The notes under the pieces were generated by a model. That model did not search any database. It had not been told where the DNA came from and saw nothing but the letters and a program-made list of their open reading frames with translations. Shown here one piece after another: positions 45,001-54,013 of a stretch of 64,000 nucleotides of DNA. Every line of letters starts with the position of its first letter. Within the stretch, counting starts at the first letter, position 1. This DNA comes from Aldehydirespirator sp965220345. GTDB taxonomy: Bacteria; Actinomycetota; Acidimicrobiia; Acidimicrobiales; Aldehydirespiratoraceae. Location of the stretch: assembly GCA_965220345.1 (NCBI GenBank), contig OZ244822.1, positions 2,170,001 to 2,234,000 of the forward strand, read 5' to 3'. The position numbers and the translations under genes were made by a program.

Positions 45001-45031
45001 CAGGCTTAAGCGCCCACTACGGTTGAAGCTT

Positions 45032-45415
45032 GTGACCACGACAGAAACTCACGCAGGTGTTGACTCTCGCAATGACTCGGTGCCTAGCCCTTCTGAGGAT
45101 GACCGACTGCCGGTCAAGATGCTCAACGACCGGATCTTGGTGGCGATCGGAGAAGTAGAGGGAGAGCGACGCTCCACCGGCGGGATCCTGATACCTGCCA
45201 CAGCTCAGGTCGGTAAACGACTCACTTGGGCTGAGGTAGTAGCGATCGGCCCCAACGTCAGAAATATGGAGAAAGGCGACCGGGTGCTGTTCAACCCTGA
45301 AGACCGCTACGAAGTAGAGGTCCGTGGTCGTGACTACATCATTTTGCGCGAACGAGACATACACGCTGTAGCCGCCGAACGCTTAGACAAAGGCAGCACC
45401 GGCCTCTACCTATAA
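45032..45415 (+). CDS. groES: GroES-like co-chaperonin
   Basis: The GTG at 45032 (127 residues) is preferred to 44975, which would overlap the ATPase gene. After a 25-residue acidic N-terminal extension come the Cpn10 features: VKMLNDRILVAI, mobile-loop equivalent ERRSTGGILIPATAQ, then EVVAIGPNVRNMEKGDRVLFN and YIILRERDIHAVA. A GroES subunit is normally 95-100 residues, so this is a slightly extended form. No groEL is adjacent, so it may be a second copy or a divergent paralogue. Confidence 0.8.
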   Translation: MTTTETHAGVDSRNDSVPSPSEDDRLPVKMLNDRILVAIGEVEGERRSTGGILIPATAQVGKRLTWAEVVAIGPNVRNMEKGDRVLFNPEDRYEVEVRGRDYIILRERDIHAVAAERLDKGSTGLYL

Positions 45416-45441
45416 CTTCACTGCGCATTTACTACATAGCC

Positions 45442-48400
45442 ATGACCCACCAACACTCCACCCTCACCGACAGTCACGACGCGCTAGCCGTGCTCAAAGA
45501 GGCAGCAAGCGAGATTGAAACCTACAGCAGCGACCAAAGCGACGGAGACTGGCTTGAGGAGGTAACGGTTCGCACTTTGCCACACATCCGTGAGCTTGAT
45601 GTGGGTGATTGTTGGAGCTGGCGGGACTGGCCCGACAAGCATGAGGTGTTGCCTGAAGCTCCTGGCCCTGATTGGGTGGGGATTGATGCTGTAGCGCAGC
45701 GGCGCAGCGACAAACGCTGGGTGGCTATTCAAGTGAAATCTAGAAAGCTTGATGCTGACGGGGTAGGTAATCCTGTTGCTTCGGGTGAGTTAGATAAGTT
45801 TCTTGCTGGGGCCAGCAACCGTGCTGTTTGGGCGGAGCGTTGGTTGATCGTTAACGGCAGTGTTGATCTTGTTGGGCATGCTCCTGAGAAAGTTGCCATG
45901 TCAGGAGCACCGGTTAATCCGCTCAATTTGGCGCAGCTCATTCAAACTCAGATACATGAACTCACTACCATCGAAACCGTTGACGGTGGTGCTGCCAGTA
46001 CAACTAATGCAGACGAGGAGGTGCCCCTCAAACTGCAGTCTCGTTATGAGATGCAGGCTGAAGCAGTTGAGACGGCGGTGCGTGTGCTGCATTCCCATGA
46101 GCTGATTGATGAGGGCGGCATCCCGAAAGGCGAAGCTAGGGGACGAATCGTTTTGCCGTGCGGCGCTGGTAAGACTCGGATCGCTTTACGGATCGTTGAG
46201 AAGCTCACTAGTGGCGGTCAGCTTTCGGTGGTGTTGTGTCCTTCGATTGCGTTGGTGGCGCAGCTACGCCGTGAGTTCCTTAATCATGCCGAGACGCAGT
46301 TACGCACTCTTGCTGTTTGCTCGGATAAGGGAGTCGCCGACGACGAAGAGAAGGTCACTCAGTCCGATGATCTGACTGTTGATAGGGGACTGGTTTCCAC
46401 AGAAGTGATAAAGGGTTGTCCTGTTACTACAGATCCACAAGAGATCGCTGCTTGGATCAACGCCCGCCGCACAGATGACGCATCAGGCATGGTGAGCGTG
46501 ATCTTTTGCACTTATCAGTCGGGGCAGCGTTTGTCTGAAGCGATCCACTTGGCAGATGCAGGTGATGCGTTGCGGGTGATGATCTGCGATGAAGCTCATC
46601 GAACGGCGGGTGTGCGGCGCAAGAAACTTCCTGCTGCTAAAGACGAAGCGTTGCGTGAGTTCACGTTATGCCATGATCGTGAAGCTTTCCCAGCGACTTA
46701 TCGGGTGTATCAGACCGCCACACCTCGTATTTATGGCGATGAAGCTATGGCAACTGCTTCGGGACGAACCGACCGCGGCGATTTCGTGGTGCGTCATATG
46801 GATGATCAAGCCACGTTCGGTGTTGAGTTGTATCGCCGTAGCTACGCCGACGCGGTGCGTAACCGTTGGTTGTCGGATTATCGGATTATTGCTATGGGGA
46901 TCAGTGGTGACGAAGCCACCAAGATCGCTAACAACCTAGTGCGTGAAGCCGATGAACAAGCTGCGCTTGAAGCGGCTGAAGCCGAGTCAGGCAACAAACC
47001 CAAGGCTCGACGTGTGAAACGTGGTGCCAGTTTGCCTACTACTGGTGATTATCTCAAAGGCATGGCGTTTGCTTTAGCGATGGGTGGCGGTGCTGTAGCT
47101 CCCGACGGAACAAACGTGCCGCTTAGGTCGTGTATCGGGTTTTTGAACACCATCAACCGCAGCAAGACAATGACGGCTGTGCTGCAATCTGACGCAGTGA
47201 GACAGTGGATAGCTAGCCAGACAAATGGGCGGACTCCACCTGAATACAGGCTTGAGCATCTTGATGCTTCGTCGCCGGTAGCGAAACGTGACGAAGCTAA
47301 ACGCCGTCTAGCGGTAGCTGATATAGCTCGCCCTCACAGCATTCTGAATGTGGGCATTTTCGGGGAGGGCACCGACTCGCCATCACTGTCAGCGGTGGCG
47401 TTCCTTGAGCCACGCAAATCACCGATTGATGTAGTGCAAGCAGTCGGTAGAGCGATGCGCCGAGCTCAAGGCAAAGACCTCGGCTACATCATTGTGCCTG
47501 TCGTGATCCCTGAGGGAGTTGACGCAGAACATTTTCTTTCGATCAGCGAAAAGTATGAAGGCTGGCGTGAACTCGGCGACATTTTGCAAGCATTACGCGC
47601 CCATGATCAGCGCATAGAGGATGCTTTGCCGCAAATGCTGACTATCCAGTTGCCTGCTGAGCAGCCGCAGTTGCTGGAAATGCGAACTGTGGTAGCGGTA
47701 GGCCGACCCGAACGCAAGAACCTGGAATACGCGGTAGTAACAGGCAGCCACGATGACGCTGAAGATGTGGCACGCGCTGCTGTGAAACGTGAGCAGCCGC
47801 TGCTGGAGTTCGACAATACGGAACCCTTTGATGAGACTCTGTGGTCCGAACTCAAAGACCATCCGACATCTGTGATAGTTCATGTGGAACGTCCCGATGG
47901 CAGCACCTTGACAAGCCAAGACACAGTTGTGCGTCACAAACCTAAACCTGGGCAAGATCTCGGCGCTGTAAACGAGAATGGCACTAAGCGTCGCGCTGGA
48001 CAGGTCGCTAAAGGCGAGCGCGGTAGACCGTTGCCTGACCCCGCCGAACGCGAACGCAAACGCCGCGAACGCCAGGCGCGAGACGAAGCACGGCGAGCCG
48101 CTTTCGAGGGACACATTCAAGGCGTGCTAGCCGACCTGTCAAGCGAACTCGGCACCAGCATTGCTATGAACTTGCTAGAGAAATCAGGTTTGACGGGCAA
48201 CAAGGTGCAACGCGACCTGAACCTGCTGGAAGATGCAGTAGGCGAAGCGGCACGCTACATCCATGACGAGACCGGTCTCGCCGCTGAACTGGACACACAT
48301 TTCGATCTTGACAATCTCGCTGCGCCCAAGAAAGGCAAACCGCGTGCTGATGGCGCGACTATCGCAGCTTTGCTATGGATGAATGCTGCCATGTTGCATC

Positions 48401-50712
48401 AGCGCATCCATGCTGGGGGTTGGCTAGGCCGCACGGGTATCGAATCGCTAGAAGCAGTGAAATCATCGCCAGAACCTGAAGAAGTGCTACGTGATTCATG
48501 GAACGCCATCACTCGACAAGATTTCCTGCCGGTGCTAGAACCTGCTCTGGATGCTCTGAGAACCGCTCGACGCAGCGGACGCTTGGGCGGGTTGCGGCGT
48601 GCGTTGCGGCATCTTGCTGCTGAAGCAGAACTAATCGCCGAGACCTATGCAGATATGGGCACCGACCATGCGGGGGCGTTGTTCAACAAAGTGATGGGGG
48701 ATCAGTCATCTGACGGTGCGTTCTTCACCCGTCCGGTAGCCGCTGACATCGCTGCACGGCTTGCTTTGCAAGCGGTTGACCCAGACGACAAGCTTGACTG
48801 GGCTGACTCTGATGTGTGGCTAGACCACAAAACCGTTGACCTGGCGTGCGGTTCGGGGACGCTGCTGACGGCGGTGATGACCGAAATGAAACGCCGCGCA
48901 AGCAACTGCGGTGCTGATTCTGCCCAGCTAGCAGAACTTCAGAAGGTTGCTGTGGAGGAAGTGCTCAAGGGTCTAGATGTCAATCCCGTGTCGCTTCAAC
49001 TAGCAGCTACGCAACTCATGTCCGGCAACAACGACATCAAGTATCGCAAAATGGGGTTGCATCTGATGCCGTATGGCCCACAAAGTGACGGCAGTTCCGC
49101 GGCAGGCACTCTTGAGTTGCTGGCACGCAACGAAATCATCGCCTCGGGGCGACTCTTCGACGATGCTGCCGCGTCCACCACCGTGAAAACCGGTGCCGAA
49201 CTTGACACAGCGCTCGAAGGCCCTGAGATGGATGATGCAACCGCCGCAGCCCGAGATGCTCGCATAGTGATCATGAACCCCCCGTTCACGACCCGCTCCA
49301 AAGCCGGTGAGAAGTTTGATAGCTATGACCAGCGTGCCTTGAGACAAAGGATGGATGCTCTTGAGAAGATGCTTGTTGGCAGCGACGAGAGGCTCAATGC
49401 TGTTCTTGACAAGAACAGCATTGGGCCAATGTTTTCAACATTGGCCCAAAAGTGCCTCTCAGCAGCAGACGGCTCGGTTATCGCTTTGATCGCTCCAACC
49501 ATCAAAGCATCATCGGCATCTAATGCGGGCATCCGTCTCTTGATGGCAGAACGCTTTCATGTTCACACCATACTCACCCACTTGGGAGTGACTGGTGTCA
49601 ATCTAAGCCAAGGGACACACCGAGAGATGCACGAGAGCATCTTTGTGTTCCGTCGCAGCGACACTTCAAGCACACCGACAAGGATCATTGCGCTGGACAG
49701 GCTGCCCACAGACGACAACGAAACCGAAAGCCTGTTCGATGCCATAGCCGACTGCGCGCAGGGCACACTGCGCGACGGTTGGGGCGAAATCTCACTTTGG
49801 CCTGCTGAACGAGTAAGAGCTGGCGATTGGAGTGCTGTCATATGGCGCTCCCCAGATCTAGCCGAAGCAGCCGCCGAGTTCGCTGCGCGCAGTGAACTCG
49901 CATCTATGGGGGGGGGGGGAGCGAGAGACAGATTCACAAGACCGAACCGATCCTCAACACCGGGTATCGCCGCATCTCAAGCGTACGCAGATGATGATCC
50001 ACGCGACGCTTCAGCCTCTTTACACCGACTATCGCAAAGCGACCCGTCGCTTCAACACGGCGTAGCAATTCACGCAACGGGGCAGACCATGCGCGATGAC
50101 TACAGCAAAGAATCCCACGGCATTCGTCCGTTCCCTGTGCTGCAATCCAAAGGTGCGGAAGGACAGCAGCGCATCGAAGCGACCCCTGACGGGGAATGGG
50201 AATGGAAACAGCCTGGGGAGCCCCCGATCCTCAACAAAGCGGGACACCTGCTAGTGACTATGGGGCAGAATACATCAGTAGCTCGACTGATAGCTGTTGC
50301 GTCTAGCGAACGTTATGTCGGACAGGGCTGGATGCCAGTAACCGGTATAAACGCAACACAGTCAAAAGCTGCGTCCGTATTCCTGAACGCCACACCCGGA
50401 CGATTGATGGTCATGCGTAATCCAGGAAAGTCGCTAGGATTTCCGTTCTATAATCCCGCAGCCTGGGCCGCGGTATTCATCCCCGACCTAGCTGATACAC
50501 GCATCGTTGACACACTGGCTGCGTGCTGGGAAGAAACCCGTTATGAGATCGTGCCGCAGTTCCGTGACGGTTACACAGAGGTTCGCCAGCAATGGGATGC
50601 TGCGGTCTGCGCTGTGCTCGGCTGGGACATCAACGAAATCTCAGAACTCGGCAAGCTGCTAGCCGAAGAACCCCGAGTCCGCGGTGTAGCCCTCGGCCAA
50701 TGGAAGGTCTGA
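45442..50712 (+). CDS. Type ISP-like restriction-modification enzyme (nuclease-helicase-methyltransferase)
   Basis: A 1756-residue single polypeptide. Domains in order: Mrr-like PD-(D/E)xK nuclease (GIDAVAQ...VAIQVKS; Asp82, Gln97-x-Lys99); superfamily 2 helicase (Walker A LPCGAGKTR about 239-247, DEAH about 383, QTATPRIYG, QAVGRAMRRAQG); helical coupler; gamma-type adenine methyltransferase (TVDLACGSGTLLTAVM from 1131, IMNPPFTT at 1277-1284); C-terminal target-recognition region with a GWMP block and LAEEPRV tail. This matches LlaGI/LlaBIII-type enzymes, which translocate on DNA and cut between head-to-head sites. A G12 tract lies in frame at codons 1489-1493. All catalytic motifs are intact. 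Confidence 0.88.
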   Translation: MTHQHSTLTDSHDALAVLKEAASEIETYSSDQSDGDWLEEVTVRTLPHIRELDVGDCWSWRDWPDKHEVLPEAPGPDWVGIDAVAQRRSDKRWVAIQVKSRKLDADGVGNPVASGELDKFLAGASNRAVWAERWLIVNGSVDLVGHAPEKVAMSGAPVNPLNLAQLIQTQIHELTTIETVDGGAASTTNADEEVPLKLQSRYEMQAEAVETAVRVLHSHELIDEGGIPKGEARGRIVLPCGAGKTRIALRIVEKLTSGGQLSVVLCPSIALVAQLRREFLNHAETQLRTLAVCSDKGVADDEEKVTQSDDLTVDRGLVSTEVIKGCPVTTDPQEIAAWINARRTDDASGMVSVIFCTYQSGQRLSEAIHLADAGDALRVMICDEAHRTAGVRRKKLPAAKDEALREFTLCHDREAFPATYRVYQTATPRIYGDEAMATASGRTDRGDFVVRHMDDQATFGVELYRRSYADAVRNRWLSDYRIIAMGISGDEATKIANNLVREADEQAALEAAEAESGNKPKARRVKRGASLPTTGDYLKGMAFALAMGGGAVAPDGTNVPLRSCIGFLNTINRSKTMTAVLQSDAVRQWIASQTNGRTPPEYRLEHLDASSPVAKRDEAKRRLAVADIARPHSILNVGIFGEGTDSPSLSAVAFLEPRKSPIDVVQAVGRAMRRAQGKDLGYIIVPVVIPEGVDAEHFLSISEKYEGWRELGDILQALRAHDQRIEDALPQMLTIQLPAEQPQLLEMRTVVAVGRPERKNLEYAVVTGSHDDAEDVARAAVKREQPLLEFDNTEPFDETLWSELKDHPTSVIVHVERPDGSTLTSQDTVVRHKPKPGQDLGAVNENGTKRRAGQVAKGERGRPLPDPAERERKRRERQARDEARRAAFEGHIQGVLADLSSELGTSIAMNLLEKSGLTGNKVQRDLNLLEDAVGEAARYIHDETGLAAELDTHFDLDNLAAPKKGKPRADGATIAALLWMNAAMLHQRIHAGGWLGRTGIESLEAVKSSPEPEEVLRDSWNAITRQDFLPVLEPALDALRTARRSGRLGGLRRALRHLAAEAELIAETYADMGTDHAGALFNKVMGDQSSDGAFFTRPVAADIAARLALQAVDPDDKLDWADSDVWLDHKTVDLACGSGTLLTAVMTEMKRRASNCGADSAQLAELQKVAVEEVLKGLDVNPVSLQLAATQLMSGNNDIKYRKMGLHLMPYGPQSDGSSAAGTLELLARNEIIASGRLFDDAAASTTVKTGAELDTALEGPEMDDATAAARDARIVIMNPPFTTRSKAGEKFDSYDQRALRQRMDALEKMLVGSDERLNAVLDKNSIGPMFSTLAQKCLSAADGSVIALIAPTIKASSASNAGIRLLMAERFHVHTILTHLGVTGVNLSQGTHREMHESIFVFRRSDTSSTPTRIIALDRLPTDDNETESLFDAIADCAQGTLRDGWGEISLWPAERVRAGDWSAVIWRSPDLAEAAAEFAARSELASMGGGGARDRFTRPNRSSTPGIAASQAYADDDPRDASASLHRLSQSDPSLQHGVAIHATGQTMRDDYSKESHGIRPFPVLQSKGAEGQQRIEATPDGEWEWKQPGEPPILNKAGHLLVTMGQNTSVARLIAVASSERYVGQGWMPVTGINATQSKAASVFLNATPGRLMVMRNPGKSLGFPFYNPAAWAAVFIPDLADTRIVDTLAACWEETRYEIVPQFRDGYTEVRQQWDAAVCAVLGWDINEISELGKLLAEEPRVRGVALGQWKV
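49908..49919 (+). repeat. G12 homopolymer within the restriction-modification gene
   Basis: Twelve G residues encode the end of Met1489 and most of Gly1490-1493. Loss of one G would lead to a stop at 50063-50065; gain of one G to a stop at 49992-49994. Both would remove the last 215-240 or so normal residues of the recognition region. Confidence 0.85.
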
Positions 50713-50844
50713 ATTTCGTATCATCTCCGAGGCGTGATGGTAGCCATGTCACGGCTGCGCTCTTGGCGCTCGTTTTGGGTGTTGATCTAATCTTGGTGCT
50801 GTATCCGCTATCAACGGGCGGTGCTGGATGTGTAGGGTGGGGTA

Positions 50845-51567
50845 GTGGCGGTGCGAGCCCGTATCGGATGTGAACAGCAGTCCCCTTCGCGAGATACTGA
50901 TATCTCCTCGAACGTGCTGGATGCTTGGTGGAGTGAACGTGGTCAGGTGTCTTTCTCAGCTGTTTCGCCTAAGGCCACGGCCTTCTCGGCGCTGCATTCC
51001 GAGCATTCCGAAGCAGTGAGTTCGCTTGTGGCGGGATTGTCTCGCGATGAGCAAGCGGTCGTGACGACTTTGCGGCTTTGGTATGCGGGAGCAACTGCTC
51101 AAGCCTTGACGGAACTGTTAAACTTGTCTCCACAGACCGTGCTTCGTTCGCTGCGACGCTGTGAGTCTTTAGGTCTAGTCGAACGCTCGGTGGAGACACC
51201 GCCGCACTATCATCACGAGCATCGTCGTGTGACGTTCTGGCAGTTAGTGGAAACCTGCGAAGCAGTTGAGGCGCTGCGTTTGTTGCCGTTTCCGTCTCTC
51301 AAACCATCTCGGGGTTTCACGGATTGTGGAGTGCCGCCAGAGTTCTGGTATCTGTTCTGGTCTGGCATTAACCCAGAAGAGTTGCGTCTCCCTCAAGACG
51401 CGGTGCTTGTTGGCTGTCGGATCATGGAATCGTTCTCCTCTGAGGGCAGATCATGGGTGCTGTCTCATTTCACTAGACAGCAGCTAGAGGAATGCTTAGA
51501 GCGCTACCCGAACCCTGATGCTGAGACACCAACACTGATCCGTCAAGCGTTGAACACTTTAGCGTGA
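50845..51567 (+). CDS. HTH protein, likely antitoxin partner of the AbiEii-like toxin
   Basis: A 240-residue protein. The N-terminal 60 residues are unremarkable. A winged helix-turn-helix follows at about residues 65-120 (LWYAGATAQALTELLNLSPQTVLRSLRRCESLGLVE). The C-terminal half is a helical domain of unknown type (GVPPEFWYLFWSGINPEELRL). A G-rich ribosome-binding site (GGGTGGGG) precedes the GTG start. The stop overlaps the GTG of the next gene by 4 bp. Position and the DNA-binding domain suggest an autorepressing antitoxin; the family is not a classical AbiEi by eye. Confidence 0.65.
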   Translation: MAVRARIGCEQQSPSRDTDISSNVLDAWWSERGQVSFSAVSPKATAFSALHSEHSEAVSSLVAGLSRDEQAVVTTLRLWYAGATAQALTELLNLSPQTVLRSLRRCESLGLVERSVETPPHYHHEHRRVTFWQLVETCEAVEALRLLPFPSLKPSRGFTDCGVPPEFWYLFWSGINPEELRLPQDAVLVGCRIMESFSSEGRSWVLSHFTRQQLEECLERYPNPDAETPTLIRQALNTLA

Positions 51568-52349
51568 ACAGTATTCAAGATTGGGGAGATGTGCTCAATG
51601 AGCGCATGATTGATGCCTGGCCCAGGATCGCTGAAGCGCTCTCAGATGTTGATTGTGCTTTGATGGGCGGAACAGCTGTGGCTCTTCACCTACGGCACAG
51701 AGTGAGCTTCGATTTAGATTTCGTGACCCTGAAGCCGTTTGACTCAAGAGCAGTCTCCGCTCGGCTGCTAGCCGCAGCCAAACATGCCGCTTACCGGACT
51801 GATGTTCGAGAGCACATCGCAACACTCGCTTTCGATGGGGTGCCGGTCACGGTCATGCGTGATCTGCGAGGATTTGTGCAAGGACACGTCAAAGACATTC
51901 AACCGGGCCCGACAGTTGAGGGCATTCAGATTGGATCGCTGCCTGACTTGATGGCGATGAAGCTTGATGTGATCAAAGACCGTCAGCAGCTACGTGATTA
52001 TCTTGATATCTGTGAACTAGACAGAACGGGTGCTTGCCGACTAGAAGACGGCCTGCGATACCACCGTCGTCGTTACGCTCCGTCTGTCTCCTGGGAAGAG
52101 ACGGTGAGCTTGGCCGAGCGTGTCACCGCTCCCCCGAAGTTGGAACCTGACTCCACATTCGACTCGTCCAAAACCGATGTCTTGGAGTATTTATCAACTC
52201 GGAGAGATGCTGTGATGAACTGGGCGATCAGCAGCGCGCAGCGGCCACGACCCGCAGCCGCCTCTACTCCTAAACCACGTTCGTTGCCTCAACCGACTGC
52301 TTCACAGACCGATAGCGAGGCTGACGATACTCAACGGGCGGTGTTGTAA
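51564..52349 (+). CDS. AbiEii-like nucleotidyltransferase toxin
   Basis: A 261-residue protein of the AbiEii/DUF1814-type nucleotidyltransferase group: CALMGGTAVALHLRHRVSFDLDFVT (G-G and D-x-D) and LPDLMAMKLDVIKDRQQLRDYLDIC (the K-x-D/DxxD block). Type IV toxins of this group transfer nucleotides to tRNA acceptor ends. The C-terminal 50 residues are Pro/Ser/Thr-rich. It starts at GTG inside the stop of the HTH gene, making a clear two-gene module located inside a restriction island. Confidence 0.78.
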   Translation: MNSIQDWGDVLNERMIDAWPRIAEALSDVDCALMGGTAVALHLRHRVSFDLDFVTLKPFDSRAVSARLLAAAKHAAYRTDVREHIATLAFDGVPVTVMRDLRGFVQGHVKDIQPGPTVEGIQIGSLPDLMAMKLDVIKDRQQLRDYLDICELDRTGACRLEDGLRYHRRRYAPSVSWEETVSLAERVTAPPKLEPDSTFDSSKTDVLEYLSTRRDAVMNWAISSAQRPRPAAASTPKPRSLPQPTASQTDSEADDTQRAVL

Positions 52350-52503
52350 CGGATCGGCTGCATTCTGCTTCATTTTGCATAATGTAGCAGATCAGGCACA
52401 GGCCAGCCTTCGGACGAGTAGTACATAGAAGCGCTATGTGTCGGTTCGGCTTATCTGCCCCGCAACAACCGTAGTCCTGCACACGGTTTGAGCGTGAGTT
52501 GCT

Positions 52504-52577
52504 GCCTGAGCGCGGGGCGCGGACCCGTTATGAGATCGTGCCGCGGTTTCGTAACGGCTACACAGAGGTTCGCTGAC
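52504..52577 (+). pseudogene. Relic of a type ISP enzyme C-terminus
   Basis: The frame reads LLPERGARTRYEIVPRFRNG then YTEVR and a stop. The part from TRYEIVP to YTEVR matches the intact enzyme at 50539-50590 with only a few base changes. Everything else of the gene is missing. It marks an earlier copy or a rearrangement junction between the toxin pair and the stand-alone nuclease. Confidence 0.7.
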
Positions 52578-52649
52578 ATCTAGCAACGAAGCGCTCTTCT
52601 GGTAATCTGCTGCCTTGAGCACCGCATTCGCCGACAACCTCGCATTCGT

Positions 52650-53441
52650 TTGATGAGTTCTTCCCCTGTTTCGACTCCCGAACCCGCTGCCGCTCCTGTG
52701 TTCCGCCCCAACGGATTAGTTGAGGTGCTCAAAGCAGCCCGAGGTGCCTCAACTCACACCACAGACCTCGGTGATCGCTTTGAGCGGCTTGCCGCGGCGG
52801 CATTGATTGCTCATCCAGGGCCGAACGGAAGCGACCGTTTCGCTCGGGTGTGGCTGTGGAAGGATTGGCCGGGCCGTGACAGTCACGACATCGGCATTGA
52901 TCTTGTAGCGGAGCAGACTCCCCAAGCTGGGGGAGGGCTGGTTGCTATTCAGTGCAAGTTCTATCAAGGGCAGGTCTCTACTAAAGCGGTTGACTCGTTT
53001 CTTGCAGCGTCTGGGCGACCTGAGTTCAAGGCCCGAATTTTGATGACCACAGGCAGCGGAGTGCAAGAGGTTGGAGCGCAGAAGATGCGGGTTGCGTATC
53101 CACCGTGCGAGATCATTGACCTTGCAGAAATGCGTAGATGGAAGATCAACTGGTGGCAACTCGCTCATGCTCATCATGTCGTCGCTCCGGGAGCGAAGCC
53201 GCCACCCCCGAGCCGTCCCACACAAATATTCGCAGCCTACATAGCGTCGCTGAAACAACGCTGGCGCACACCAGAGACCGGCATGACCTGGCAGCGATGG
53301 CTGCTACGCGTCTATCTCGCAGTTGAAGCAGCCGTAGTAGTTGCACTGCTCCTAGCAGTCATCGCTGTGACAGCAATCGGCATCGTTTTGATCACTATTT
53401 TGTTAGTTTCGGGATCAACCAAACGACGACGACGGCGCTAG
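52650..53441 (+). CDS. Mrr-like nuclease domain with C-terminal membrane helix
   Basis: A 263-residue protein. Residues 35-180 form a restriction nuclease of the type found at the N-terminus of type ISP enzymes: WLWKDWPGRDSHDIGIDLVAEQ...GGGLVAIQCKFYQG, giving the D-x(n)-QxK catalytic core (Asp89 region). A Pro-rich linker follows, then a basic stretch and one or two very hydrophobic helices (about 224-255) before a poly-Arg end. Helicase and methyltransferase parts are absent. The nuclease is thus predicted to face the cytoplasm tethered to the membrane. It could be a fragment that gained an anchor or a real effector; no decay is visible. Confidence 0.7.
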   Translation: MMSSSPVSTPEPAAAPVFRPNGLVEVLKAARGASTHTTDLGDRFERLAAAALIAHPGPNGSDRFARVWLWKDWPGRDSHDIGIDLVAEQTPQAGGGLVAIQCKFYQGQVSTKAVDSFLAASGRPEFKARILMTTGSGVQEVGAQKMRVAYPPCEIIDLAEMRRWKINWWQLAHAHHVVAPGAKPPPPSRPTQIFAAYIASLKQRWRTPETGMTWQRWLLRVYLAVEAAVVVALLLAVIAVTAIGIVLITILLVSGSTKRRRRR

Positions 53442-53581
53442 GTGAGCCGCTCCGCCACTTGAAGCCATGTCACACATGCGATCAGCGCGTCGCATGCAAT
53501 CCTGCGAACGATGTGAGTCTTCGGCAACGAGGCACCCGTGCATAAAACCGGTCAAGCAGTCAACGGTTTAGGCTGGCAGAT

Positions 53582-53998
53582 ATGACTAGATCAGCGATTG
53601 AGGCTACCCCTGAAGCGTTAGCCGCTGTCAAATACGATGCCAACGGGTTGGTGCCAGCCATCGTGCAAGATGCCACCACCAAAGCAGTGCTGATGGTGGC
53701 CTGGATGAACGCCGAGACCTTAGCGTTGACTCTGGCTGAAGGCAGAACCGTGTTCTGGAGCCGTTCACGTCAAGAGATATGGCGCAAAGGCGAAACCTCC
53801 GGTGAGCGTCAATGGCTGCGTGAGGCTTACTACGACTGTGACGGCGACACGCTGCTGTTCGTGGTGGATCAAGACGGCAATGGTGCCTGTCACACCGGCG
53901 CATACTCGTGCTTCTTCCGCTCATTCGACCCGTCATGCGATCCAGCGTTCGACCCGTCAGATGCTCCGTCAGGTGCTCCGCCAGTCGAGCAGCGTTGA
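53582..53998 (+). CDS. hisI: Phosphoribosyl-AMP cyclohydrolase
   Basis: A 138-residue zinc enzyme opening the purine ring of PR-AMP in histidine synthesis. Signatures: FWSRSRQEIWRKGETSG, the metal site YYDCDGDTLLFVVDQDGNGACHTG with the Cys and His ligands, and YSCFF. No hisE domain is fused. The tail is Ser/Pro/Asp-rich (DPSCDPAFDPSDAPSGAPP). It stands 15 bp before trpE and starts the mixed his/trp operon, separated from the other his genes by 22 kb. Confidence 0.93.
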   Translation: MTRSAIEATPEALAAVKYDANGLVPAIVQDATTKAVLMVAWMNAETLALTLAEGRTVFWSRSRQEIWRKGETSGERQWLREAYYDCDGDTLLFVVDQDGNGACHTGAYSCFFRSFDPSCDPAFDPSDAPSGAPPVEQR

Positions 53999-54013
53999 AC
54001 CGTCAGCCAGGCA

